Positions 42,501 to 53,800 of a DNA stretch of 64,000 bases are shown here, piece after piece. The stretch is from Chlorella sorokiniana (lineage: Eukaryota; Chlorophyta; Trebouxiophyceae; Chlorellales; Chlorellaceae). The stretch covers positions 2,170,001-2,234,000 of the forward strand of contig CP084609.1 of the NCBI GenBank assembly GCA_025917655.1, read 5' to 3'. A program made the position numbers and the translations under genes. The notes beneath the pieces are model-generated. The model saw nothing but the letters and a program-made list of their open reading frames with translations, had not been told where the DNA came from and made no database searches. Numbering within the stretch: the stretch's first letter is position 1; every line of letters starts with the position of its first letter.

Positions 42501-44813
42501 GCCCAGCGGCCGCCCCAAGCTGCGCCAACGGCAGGACGGCCGTTGGTGGCCGCAGCAGACGGAGCTCCAAGGGAGGGGAAGTCCTGCAAGGGGGTGGGGG
42601 GCACAGTCAAGGCCGCCCTCAGCGCACGGCAGCATGCCCAGAGCACATGCACCTCCCACCCTCTCACCCAGTCATACACCATCTCGCCCCGCCGCCTACA
42701 AACCAGCTGCGGCTGCCCGGCGGGCCGCACCCTCACCCCCGACAACCCCAGATTCACACAGATAGCACACACGCACACACGCACACACACACGCAAACGC
42801 GCTTAAGGATGGATTCCTTCCCCCAAACACCCACCCACCTGCTCCAGCTTTTCCGGCTGGCTCCACTCTGGCGGCGGCGGGAGGCGCCGCGCTGACGCCG
42901 CAAGTGCGCCGCATACTCCCCGCAAGCAGGTCGTCGTAGGCCCCTGCCGCCGCCGCCGCTGGTGCTGCTGCTGCTGTTGCGGAGGGCTCTCCGAGCTCTG
43001 CGGGGCGGGAGTAGGGATGTGTGTGTGGTGCATGTTGGGGGGGGCGCGGGCGGGGGCTGCGCGAGCGAGCTTTTGGGTGAAATGCAGCAGGTGGCACGGT
43101 TAGGACGCTTCTTGGATGGAGCGCTTGCAGCTGTGGATGGAGCGGGGGATGCTGGGAACAGCGAGGGGGGCGGGGCAAGGGGGTGGGCAGCGCGATGGGG
43201 AAGCGGGTGCGCACCGTCAGGGGCGGCGCTGAGGGCCTTTGGAGGCGCCGGCTGCGGCGAGCCCGGCGCGGTGGCGGCGACGACCGCGCCCGCCGCCGCG
43301 CCGCGGCCCCACCCCGCCGGCCGCTTGACGCTCGGGGCTGGCCGGGCGCGCTGCGGGCGTCCTGGCCGGGCGAGCCCGGCGGCGGCGGCCCCGGCTTCCG
43401 ACCGCTGGCCAGCGCGGATGCCTCCACGTCTGCATCCAAGCCGTCGCCGCCCTGGCTCCCCTCGGCCTCCTCCTCACACCCCTCAGCCACCTCGTCCGCA
43501 GGCAGCTCCCCACTCCAGTCTGCTCCTGCTGCCGCCCCGATGGGGCGCCGTTGCCCGCCGACTTGTCAGGTGCCGCCTCCGCTGCGATCGCCCGGCTGGC
43601 GGGTGCCCGCGGCTGCCCAGGGATGGGGCAAATGGCCAAAGGCGACTGGATGGGCAGGGGGACAAGACAGAGTGGGGCCTATGTCGCAAGTTGGGTGGGG
43701 CAGCGCTGGGCAAACACACTGCACGCAGCCTGGGTGGCCAGACGGCCAGACAGCCTCCCCAGACTGCCTCCCCAGCCGCCCCCACACGCCCACAGACAGG
43801 ATTCACACTCGAGCCAGAGCATCAAACACAAACCAGCCACCCAGCCACCCACACACCCACCTTCTCACGAGGCTTGGCTGCATCCTGCGCCTCCCCCACG
43901 GGCGGGGCGGGCCCTCGCTCGGCGAGCCACAGCTACTTGCTGCTGCCCCCGCCGCCGGCTGCACGCCAAAGCCGGGGGCGGTGGCTTGGGGCCTGCTGCC
44001 GGCGGCGGCGGCGGTGGGGGTTGGCGGCTGTGGGCGGCCCCTGCGCTGCGCCGCGCTGCGCCTGGCCGTGCAGCTGTACCGCCTGGTGATGCAGTTGTAC
44101 CGCCTGATCCTTCAGCTGTGCCGCCCGAGGAACAAACTCCTGGGCTCCCAATGCTTGCTCCAGGCGGGGGAGCCCCCGGCCTGCCCTGCTGCCCCTGCTG
44201 CGCCTGCTGCTCCTGCTGTGCCCCCTGCTGCGGCAGCGGCAACGGCAGAGGAGCCGCCGCCTGGTGCGGCGCACCAGCGCCGCCGCCTGCCAGCGCATGG
44301 GGCCCCGCATGTGTGGCGGCGGCTGGGCCAACGGCGGTGCATAGACTCCGGGGGCTGGAAGACAAGCTGCGACGGGGGGTTGTGAAGCGGCGGCCCGCCG
44401 CCGCCGTGTGCGCCTCCAGGAAACCCTGCACCCAGCGGGCGGTCAACTGGGTGACTTTCTCTCGCTCGATGCCAGCCACAAAGGATCAGGCGCGGGCGCG
44501 GGTGGTTTTAGGAAGCAGCGGCGGCCCAGCGCCCCTCATTGGCCGACACAATTCCCTGCACCCCTGCCATGCAGCCTGCTGCCTCACCGTTGTCGCCGAC
44601 GCACACCAGCGCAGCATACAGCTGGTTCTCAACCTGCTGCAGCTGGCTCAGCTGGGTGCGCAGGGCCTGCATGCGCCGCTGGTGCTGGTCCAGCAGCGAG
44701 CGGAACTGCGCCTCCTCCGTCGCCTGCTGCATCTTGGTATCCGCCATGCGCTGCTGCACCGCCGTCAGCTGCTGCCGCAGAGGCGCGGGGTCGCCGGGCG
44801 GCAGACCGGCCAT
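39598..44813 (-). CDS. ALKBH9/10-type 2-oxoglutarate/Fe(II) dioxygenase, probable RNA N6-methyladenosine demethylase
   Basis: Starts at ATG 44813 with a coiled coil (ADTKMQQATEEAQFRSLLDQ, LRTQLSQLQQVENQL). A long Gly/Pro/Gln/Ala-rich region follows, with an acidic stretch near 43480 and a DFPSLG motif near 42590. Catalytic exons: ~41765-41670 (VNVLEGLELHRG, GEQARVVEAVEGW), 41391-41263 (GRTFSAPRKWLPGKGRMTMQ, FGCCYNYATDSEGRPQ), ~40934-40803 (PDSAIINIYEA), then GDCIPPHVDHH with the HxD iron ligands, FIRPFCTLSLLSEQSIMFAQ, and ~40117-39933 with MHCVPPV (distal His) and RRISIT (2OG-binding Arg). The last exon is 39736-39598. These motifs are those of plant ALKBH9/10, which remove m6A from mRNA. The intron before the last exon has a GC donor. 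The N-terminal exons are approximate, and several one-base slips are present. Confidence 0.82.
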
Positions 44814-45701
44814 GCCGGCGGGTCGGTGCGAGGTGCGGCGAGCAGCCGAAGGCGAGGGTAGCTGGCGGCCAGCAAGCGCTCGGTTTGGCCGGTGCTGCCG
44901 GCACGAGGGTTCCTACTCGACTGCCGAAGCACGGAGATTGAGCAGGGCCACTGAAAGCCCGGGGAGCTCGAGCTCGGGCAGGCCGCAGATGGCTGCCTTC
45001 GCCGCAAGGGCACAGCAACCCGTCAGCCAATTTGATTTGTACGATTGTTCAAATGCCTGTGCCACCTACAGCAGAGACACTCCCTGCGGGACAACCTGCG
45101 TTCGAGCGCAACTCGGACACAAGGGCCCCCGGCAGCATGCTATGATTAGTGCGAGTGAATTTGTTGGGACCACGGTTGCAAGAGACGGGAAAGACTCGGG
45201 GTGAGCACGCAAAGCGCATGGGATGCCAATCCCGCTGGTAAGGGCGGCAGGGCGGTTGAGACGCAGGGGAGCCACTGATGCGCTGCACAGACTAGCATCC
45301 CCTGTTGAGGGCCTGCAAAGCTGCTCATCTCCATTCACATCCGCCTCGTACAAAGGTCCGTAGCTAGAAGGCACACAAGTGATGACTCTTTCATTCTTTT
45401 TGTGGGCGCTGCAGACGCAAGCGGCAGATCACCTCTGCATGATGAGCCTTTAAACAATGGCAACAGTCAAAGAGGGAAGGCATTCAGGCGGCATTCAGCC
45501 TGTTCCTCCCTCCCCTGAGGTGCTGCTGTCGGATGCGAGGCCACACTGGTGACTAGAAGACGACATGCGTACCGCTGAACCAGTCCCCAGTACGTCCGTC
45601 GGCTTCAATGTACTGGCATTTCCAGCAGCGCAAAGTATCGTATTGTCGTTTGTTTGGCTGTCTGATTGCTGGGTGACCGCGCTGAGGTTCACCTGGAGTG
45701 G
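44814..45701. other. Divergent promoter region, ALKBH-type (-) and NudC-type (+) genes
   Basis: 888 bp between outward-facing start codons. Lower GC than the coding regions, especially 45340-45700. No clear TATA box, repeat or RNA gene found. Confidence 0.45.
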
Positions 45702-47114
45702 ATGGCCGCACCTGAGCGCCACAGCTACGTCGTCCAGACTCCCCAGGGGCAGGAACAGAAAATATACGAGTGGGAGCAGACTTTTAGGTGCGCACCGAGG
45801 CAGCACTTGACGACGGGCGGCGAAGCGATCGGCAACAGCTCAGGACACCCAGCGCCCTGCTTGCCGCGCCCAGCTGCAACAGTTAGTAGCCGAGGCATCA
45901 GCCAAGGACAGGCGGCACCCGCCCTGCGCCCAGACCGCACAGCGCGTGTCCCCCGCCACATGCGCTGCTCGACCTCCTCCACCCTCTCCTCCTTGTGGCT
46001 GTCCACTTGCAGCGAGGTCGGCATCTTTATCGACGTGCCTCAGGGCGTACGTGCCAAGCAGCTGGAGGTTTCCATCCAGGCGGGACACTTGCGAGTCGGC
46101 ATCCAGGGGTTGCCGCCGTACCTCGACGTGAGCAGCCGGTGCTCATTGGTTTCCAACTGGCTCCTCTTCTTCTTCGCGGATTGACACGTTCTTGATCAAC
46201 TACTTGCGACCATATTATTGCATCCGGCAGCGCAAGCTTTTGGCGGTGCCGTGCGCGCGCGCGTGCACGCGCCCCCCCCCCACACCCCCACCCCCACCCC
46301 CACCCCCACCCCTACCCACCCACCCACCCCCACCCACACACGCACACATCCCTCGCAGCCTGCTGCGTCTTAGGTCAAGCACCCGCTCTGCCCGCCTGCA
46401 GAAGGGCCTGGGAGGCCGCGTGCGCCCCTCTGAATCCCTGTGGACTCTGGAGGACGGCGTGCTGCACCTGCAGCTGGCCAAGGCAGAGGAAGGGGCCACC
46501 TGGGCCAGCGCCATCGCGGGTGCGCCTCCGCCCTCTTTCCCCTGCTCCTCCCCTTGCCCGGGCCAACCGCATGCTCGCATGCTGCTCGTTGCTGCTGCGC
46601 TCCACCGGTCTCTGCCAGAGCGGGCCCATAGCTGAGTTTCTCGCAAAGCGCCGTCGTTGGCGCTCGCCGAGCGCCTGCTGACGCCCTGCCCCGATTCCGC
46701 TGCGCCGCCGCCGCCGCCACCTGCAGGCCACGAGCTGCGGGAAGACGAGCAGGCGGCGGAGCAGAAGCGCCTGCTGCTGGAACGCTTCCAGGCGGAGGTG
46801 AGGGGGCGGTGGCGGTGCAGCGGGTGGTGAAAGATGGTGTGGTGGGTGAGTCGAGAAGGGGCGTGTGGGGGTGGTGGCGCAAGGATCGTGAGCAGAAAGG
46901 GCTGTAATTTATCGCGGCTAGGGCCGGCTTGGACGGCAGGCTTGCCGTGCTATGCCCTGGCCATGCCCCACCTGCAAATTGCACCCCAGGAAAGAAAGAA
47001 AGTTCCGCTCGTTCCCCCGCCGCAGCACCCGGGCTTTGACTTTTCGGGCGCCGAGTTCTCCGGCGGCGCGGTGCCCGACCCCGCACCTTCATGCGTGATC
47101 TGCACCAGGACTAG
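45702..47114 (+). CDS. NudC/BOBBER-type CS-domain co-chaperone
   Basis: Exons 45702-45787, 46013-46127, 46402-46519, 46727-46797 and 47026-47114, about 160 aa. The CS (p23-like) domain runs from YEWEQTFSEVGIFIDVPQGV through AKQLEVSIQAGHLRVGIQGL, PPYLDKGLGGRV, SLWTLEDGVLHLQLAKAEEG to WASAIAGHELREDEQ, closely following the NudC pattern (KVGLKGQPP..DG, SFWTLED). The C-terminal helix and tail (LLLERFQAE, HPGFDFSGAEFSGG) are typical of NudC/BOBBER1 proteins, which act as small Hsp90-associated chaperones for WD40 and microtubule-motor clients and, in plants, in heat tolerance. One C seems missing before the last residues (TFMRDLHQD). Intron 2 carries a long C-rich repeat. Confidence 0.88.
46271..46350 (+). 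repeat. C-rich CCCCCA repeat in a NudC intron
   Basis: Runs of CCCCCA/CCCA/CACA just upstream of the exon 3 acceptor, forming an extended pyrimidine-rich tract. It may help 3' splice-site recognition; copy number is probably variable. Confidence 0.7.
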
Positions 47115-47234
47115 GCGGTACCGGCAGGTCCCCTTGGCATCGGTGTAGCCTCCTGAAAGCTTCCTGACAGCTTCCTTATTACAGCGCCTCGTGGCACCGG
47201 CTGGCAACGTGAACGCCGAACCGCCGTGCCCGCA

Positions 47235-50200
47235 ATGCCTGGCGCGGCTGCCGGCGGCGCACCGGCTTGCGGTACAGCAGGACGGCCCGCTTCGGCGGCC
47301 CTGGAGCGTCCCCGCAGCGCGCTGCGACGCCCTGGGAACGGAGCACGGCGGGGTTCGGAGAGGTGGCGGTGCGGCGTCGCGGCCCGTTCCAGCAGCGGCG
47401 CTACGGCCCAGCGGTGGCGGCCTCGGCAGCGGCGCCAGACCAGGTAGCGGCTGCGGGCAGCGCTGCAGCCTCGCCGCCGCCGCCGGCTCACGTGAAGGCG
47501 GTGGGGTTTGGCGCGCGGGGCGCTGCCGCGCTGTCCCGCCTCGCAGCGAGCGGCCGGCTGTCGGGGGCAGCAGCTGTGGTGCCTGGACAGCGACACCGCC
47601 GCCCTGGAGGCCGCCGCCGCTGCGGCGGGTGCGGCGCCGCTGCTGCTGCCCAAGGGCACAGGCCCCCGCTGAGCGCGACGGGCCTGCTGGGCCCCGCCGA
47701 CATGCAGCGCCTGACAGCTGGCGGCGGCAGCAGCGCCTGCCAAGCCGGCTCCCTTGCCTTCCTGCTGGCACCGGGCGCGGGGCCCCGGGCGGCGCCGCCA
47801 CCGTGCTGCAGGCGGCGGTGGCGCTGCGCGGCGCGGGCCACACCCTGGTGGCCGCCCTCACCCAGCCCTTTGGCTTCGAGGGGTCACTCAAGCGGCGGCA
47901 AGCCGACGAGCTGGCGGCGGCGCTGCGCGAGGGGTGGCGCACGTGGTGGCGCTGACGGAGCAGGATGCGCTGCTGCAGGCGGCGGGCGGCGCCCAGGTGA
48001 GACAGCCCTCCCGGTCTCTTATTCCCCCAATTCCTCCCGCCTCTGCCTCCCATCTCCCCACCTGTATTGCTGCCAGTGAGGCCTGACCGGCGCGTCATGC
48101 ACGCCCTTTCCCTTCCGTTTCGTCCTCCGCTGCACGCACCACAGCAGGAGATGACGGTGGCCCAGGCGACTGAGATCGCGGATGCTGCGCTGGAGCACAC
48201 CGTGCTCAGCGTGCTGCAGGCGGTACAGGTGGGCCGCGGCCTGCTGCACCGCAGCTCCTTGCCCGCCTGCAATTGCGCGTACCACCCTCTCTCAGCTGCT
48301 GCAATGGCTCGCGTGGTGGCTGGAGCAGGGGGTTGGGGGGTGGGGTGGGGGGCTTCCCTCCATCCCTCTGCCAGCCGCACACATGTGGTTCAAACACATT
48401 CATTTCCCGACCCCCAACCCCACCCCTGCAGTCGCAGCAGCTGCTGCACGGCGACGGAGGCGCGCTGAGCTGGCACGCACCGCCGCCGCTGCAGCACCCC
48501 CGCCCCGCTGGCGCCGCCGCTGCAAGCGCTGCTGGCGGGGCCGGGCGGCGGCGCGGTGGGGGCGCTGGGCGAGGGCTGGCCAGCCTGCCGGCAGAGGCGG
48601 CGCGGGGCATGAGGGCGGATCAGGTGTGTTTGTGCGTGGATAAGTGGCCAGGGAACGCATGCTGTCCCACAATCGGTTTTGCAGCCGGCAGCGGCTTCCT
48701 TCCCTTCACAGCCGGCCCGCCGTAACACAGCAGCTTGCACTGCGCCTGCGCCCCTGTGCCACCCACAGGCTCTGCTGCACCTCGCCTCTGACGCTGTGCG
48801 CGCTGCGGCGGAATCGCCGTTCCTGGATGGCGCGCTGTCCGGGGCCACAGGCCTGCTCTGCTGCTTGAGCCTGCCGCCCGCGGCGGCCGCCGACCCCGAG
48901 GGGTGCGGCTGGCGGCGCAGGCCGCCGCCGGCGCGCTGCGCGCGCTTTGCGGCCCTTGCTCCATCGTGCTGAGTGCGGAACCGCGGCAGCTGGGAGGAAG
49001 CTGCGGTGGTACAGTGGACACCAGCGGGACGCTGGCTGTGGAAGCCACGCTGCTGGTGCTGCGTGGCGGGGCTGAGCGGGGCCAGCTGGCAGCGCCGCTG
49101 CCAGCAGGCGCCGCCGCTTGGCGCACCGCAGCTCGGCAGCAGCGGGCCCCGGCCCTGGGGGCCCTCCCCGCCAGCAGCTGCAGCAGCAGCAGCAGCAGCA
49201 GCGTGCGCGGCAGCGCCTGCCCGCTAGCTCCTGGGGCCTGCTCTCTGCCATGGCTGGCGGCACCCCGCCGCCACCCCCGCCGCCAGCAGCAAACCTCCAG
49301 CTGGAGCAGCAGCAGCAGCGGCGGCGCCAACCGCTGCGCGTGGCGACCCTGCCGCCGCGGCGGCGGGGCGCGTGCAGGTTGCGCGTCCTGAGCGGTTGCA
49401 GCGTCTCAACGGCCAGCCTGCCGGTGGCTCCAGCCCAGGGCCGCAGCAGCAGGCAGAGGAGCAGCAGCAGGGCTCAGCGCAGGCGTCAGGGGATGCGCTG
49501 CTGGCGGCCCTCACAGCACAGTCTCTCGACCTGCCCCCGCGGTGAGCCGCAGGCGCAGCGCATCCCCACCTCACTCCTGCCGCCATCCAGGAATGCTCCC
49601 CTTCCTGCCTGCCTGTCTGCGGCGCGCCGCCACACCCTTCCCTGCCACCGCCACTGGCCGCGCCGCCGTCCTCAGCTTCCTTGCCTGCGCACGCGCCGCT
49701 GACGCGCCGACCTCCTCCCCTCCCGCTGGTCTTTTGTCCTGGCCCTGCAGGCGGCTCGCTGGCGCCAGGAGCACAGCAGCGACGGGCAGCGCCGCAGCCG
49801 CCTGATTGTGTGGGAGGTGGACGAGGCGGAGCCCTGGGAAGGTGGGAGGGGAGGGTGCTCTGGGGAGCAGCAAGGGGCGCGCCCTGCCCTTTGCTTTGTG
49901 GTCGGCGCCGCTTTTGAGGGAGGCAAGCGAGGCCGATTCTGGCACGGCCAGCCCTGGGCAGCCCCTCTGTGCCGCCTGGGGGAGGAGGGGGCTTGGGGCT
50001 GCCGCAGTGTGCCTGCTGCTGGGAGGCGAAGGAGGGCAGCAGGCACCCCGCAGCAGCCGCGGCAGACTGTATCCAGGCACCTGGTTGCATCTTGCTGCAC
50101 ACTTTTTCATATTCCTGCGCAGGTCTGCCCTGCTAGCTGTCGCTTCCCACGCACCCCATCCCTCGGCCCCCTGCAGAGGAGGCGGAGGTGGGCGGCCTGG

Positions 50201-50340
50201 CTGCGCTGCTGCCGCTGCCGCACCAGCCCCGGGAGCGGCGGGTGAACCTGCGGGAGCGCATGAAGGGCATACTGGCGGCCGACCGCGAGGAGGCGTGGCT
50301 GCGGCAGGTGGAGGAGGGGATGGGCGGCGGCGGGCAGTGA
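47235..50340 (+). CDS. ARC3-like FtsZ-fold protein, probable chloroplast-division regulator
   Basis: Exons ~47235-47996, 48148-48228, 48432-48623, 48769-49541, 49751-49841 and 50177-50340. An Ala/Arg/Ser-rich leader (MPGAAAGGAPACGTAGRPAS) suits plastid import. An FtsZ-like N-terminal fold follows: VKAVGFGARGAAALSRLAAS, LWCLDSDTAALEAAA, LAFLLAPGAG (the degenerate tubulin/FtsZ G-box), then AGHTLVAALTQPFGFEGSLK, matching the FtsZ TxPFxFEG strand, and EMTVAQATEIADAALEHTVL. A second half has SPFLDGALSGATGLLCCLSL, like the FtsZ/ARC3 C-terminal domain. The loss of GGGTGTG and the EMTVAQAT-type segment resemble ARC3, the plant inhibitor of Z-ring placement. No MORN repeats are visible; the end is charged (RVNLRERMKGILAADREEAW). 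One-base slips are needed near the leader and at LSGAQLW. The gene could instead be a divergent FtsZ-family member. Confidence 0.72.
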
Positions 50341-50863
50341 CGCGTGGCGGCGCTGGGGCGGTGGCTGGCGGCCCCTGAAGAACTGCGAGGGACCCAGGCC
50401 CCTGCTGCTGGCCAAGACTTGTGTGTAGGCCGTGTTGTGCTGCAACGGCTGGCCACCAGCGTGCAGCCCTCCTGCTAAAACTGTCACCGCTGCCTGGCTG
50501 ATTGCCAGATGGCTGCGCTTGAGTTAGGCTGTTTTGGTTGCTGCACTGTGAGCACTTGTTGAGTGGCTGCCCAACCCTGGCTGGGCTGGACTGATCGTGG
50601 CGTGAGCACAGCCAGGCTGAGAAGAAGACGCTTCAGTTGCGAGGATTTGCTTGCTGCGCATGCACCCTGCGCGCCTGTGATGCCTCTCCTTGCTGCTGTT
50701 GCTTCCATGATGGGCGGGGAGTGCCACAAAATGGGTTGCTGTCAACAAGTGGGTTGAGGCAGATTGTGGGGAAGCACGGCAGCCAACGCAAGCGGCGGCA
50801 CCGGACGCGCTTGCGGCCGGTTGAGAGCGCCGGGTGGCTGGGGTGGGCAGCTTCCCGGCAGCT
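50341..50863. other. Convergent 3' flanks of the ARC3-like gene and SEC31
   Basis: No gene and no clear TGTAA on either strand. Open frames are short and lack motifs. Confidence 0.45.
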
Positions 50864-53800
50864 TCAACCCATCATCTGGCGGGCCTTGATGAGGCGCTTG
50901 AGGGCGGTGAGCCAGGCTGAGCACTCGTCCCAGTCGGAGGTTGTGAGCGACACCTGCGGAGGGGGGGGCAGCAACACGCGGAGCATTGTGAAGCAGCAGC
51001 TGACACTGGGACGAAGCAGCGCTGCTAGCAAGCTTGTCAACTTGACATCACACCGCTTGGGCCGGGTGCAGGGCACGGGGCAGCAGAGCACGAGGCAGCA
51101 CGAGGCGCGCCTGCAGGTGGGTGGCCGTCACAAAGTCGCCGCCATCCAGCGCCTGGCACAGCTGCAGCAGCTTGCCCGCCACGCTCTGGCTGACCTCGCC
51201 TGCGCACACGCAACGAGGCAGCGACGGCGATGGGCCAGGAAGAAAGTTGCAAGCGCGCGTCCAGGGCGCAGCCAGCATGAGCGCACTTTTTCCTGCCCAA
51301 TCATTCCCCCGCTGTGCAGGGGTCAGTGTGATGCCGGGGCCCCGCACACCGCCGCCGGTCCCCCGCCCCCCCCACCCCACCCCACCCTTGTTCAGCTTCC
51401 AGAACAGCGCGCCCAGCTTCCTGCTGCTGTCCTCCACCTCCCGACGCTTGCCGGGGTGGCCGCCCGCCGCAGCCTCGCACGCCTGCTCAGCGGCGGCGCA
51501 GGGGCACAAGGGCGGAGCGGGGAGAACAGTCGGCTGAGCTATCTACTGAATTCATCGCAGTTCACAGCCAATGAAGATGGCAGCAGGACAGGTGTCCCGC
51601 ATTGCCGGCAGCCTGCATGCTGCAATCCTAAGCGCGCGCAGCGCTCGGCCAGCCCGGCCGCGGCTGCCAGGCCGGTCCCGCAGCAGCAGCGGGCGCCACC
51701 TCTGCCCGTCTCACCCGGTACAGGTTGCTGAGGGAGGCGATGACGGGCTGCAGCTGCGGCGGCACAGCCGAGGTGTCGGCGGTCTGCAGGGAGATGTTGG
51801 CGGGGGGCCGGGGGGGCGGCGGCGGCGCGGTGATGGGCGTGGGAGTGGGCCCGCCTGCGGGAATGTGGAGGGGGAGAGGGGCAGGGCGGCTGTGGGAGCA
51901 GCCCAGCTGGCAGTCTTTTTCAATAGAGGACCGGGCGGATGGATCAAGAACACACAAAAGAGCTGGGCAGATGGGGTCAGACGGGCCGTCAGCAGCAGTG
52001 CAAAGAGTGCCCAAAGAGCGCCTGGGTCGTCCACCTCTTCCGGGCAGCGGCTCCCGGCAGGGGCTGTGGCGGCAGCATCGCCGGCAGCACTCACTCCTGG
52101 CGGAGGGCGGCGCGGGTGCGGCCGCACCTGAGGGCCCCTGCTGCGGCACAAACGCGGAGGGGGCGTGCGACGGCGGCGCGGCTGCGGAGGGAGCGCGGCC
52201 GCTGGGCTGGTAGACCTGCTGGGCGGGGCCGCCCACGGGCGGTCCCGCTTGGTACTGCATGGAGCCGCCGCCAGGGGATGCGGCAGGCTGGTAGACCTGC
52301 GGCGGCACCGCTGCCGGGGCAGCCTGGTACTGAGCGGCAGGGGCGGCCTGGTACTGAGCGGCAGGGGCGGCCGCCGGCTGGTACACCTGTGCGGCAGATG
52401 CCGTGGGCTGGTAGACAGCTGCCGGGGCGGGCTGGTAGGCCGGCTGGGGCATGGCCGCAGCGGTGGGCGTGCTTGCCGGAGAGGGGCCGCCATACCCGCT
52501 GGCCGGCTGGTAGGAGGCGGCGCCGCCGTAGCCGCCGCCGTACGTCGCGTACTGCTGCTGCGCCTGCTGCTGCTGCGGCGCGGCGGGCGCTGCGCCGCGG
52601 CGCCGTAGCCGCTGCTGGAGGGTGCAGAGCCGTAGCCGCTGCTGGGGGCGCGGAGCCATAGCCGTTGGTCTGCCCGGCTGAGGGAGCCCCGCCGCCGTAG
52701 CCGCCGCCGTATGACTGATAGCCGCCAGCGGGCTGCTGCGGCGCGGCCTGCTGGTAGCTGGTGGCGGCGGCAGCGCCGCCGTAGCCGCCCTGCGCCCGTA
52801 GGCGGCGGGCGCCGCCGTCGGCTGTTGGTAGCTTGCAGCCACCACCTCTTCTGCAATGCGAATTCACAGAGGGCCAGTGGGTGGGTCTAGGTGGGAGGGA
52901 GCGTGCCAGGAGTTGAGGCTGGGCAAGATTCCCAACACGGAGGAGGACACTGGCAGAGAGGAAGCCGGGAGAGAGGGTCCCAGCAGGGTGGCTGGCTCAG
53001 GGGCAGCCAACTCACCGCCCGCAAAGGGGAAGGGAGGCGGCGCCACGCCCGGCGGCAGCTGCCCGGAAGCTGGCAGCCGAGTAGAGGCGCTCCTTCAGCA
53101 CCGCCACTGCAGTGGTCGGCTCGCCTGCAGGGTTAGGGGCCACACAGCAAGGCGGTCGGTCGGATGGCCAAGCCGCGGACGGGGGATGGCAAGCAATGAT
53201 GGGGTGAGCCTCCACTCCCTGAGGCTCTCCTCTGGCGATCGCAGCACTGGCCGCAGCCTGCAACGGGTTGGCAGGCCCACCTGGCAGCATGCCCAGGTAG
53301 TCCAGCGCGGTGCCCAGGCGCCCGTTGGCGGCCAGCAGCTCGGCGTACCGCACGATGAGGTCTGCGGTACAGAGACGGTACGTGGTGGCATGAAGCACCG
53401 CAAGGCACAAAGCCGCCTGCCCCCCCCGCCCCCCTGGCGGCCAGCACAAAACCCGCCCCTGCAGGCCCGCGAGATGGACAGGCCAGCAGACGCAGCACGC
53501 AGCGACCGTCCTGCTCCACACACCAATCGTCTTGCTTGCTCAACGAGCCAGCACACGCAGTTCATAACCCCCTCACTCTCCCGCTCCCCATTCCCCCTGG
53601 AGCCCCACCCGACAGCGCGTCCGAGGAGCTCTGGCGGTTGACGCCGATGCCCAGCACCACCGCCTTTTCCATCAAGTCCTGCCGGGGGGGTTGCAGCAAC
53701 TGTGGAGGCAAGGAGGCTGTCAAAATCGTGAAGACAGCAGGACAATGCAGCGAGCTGTTCACCGCACGCCCGCAGACGCGTTTGCTTGCACCGGGAGGCA

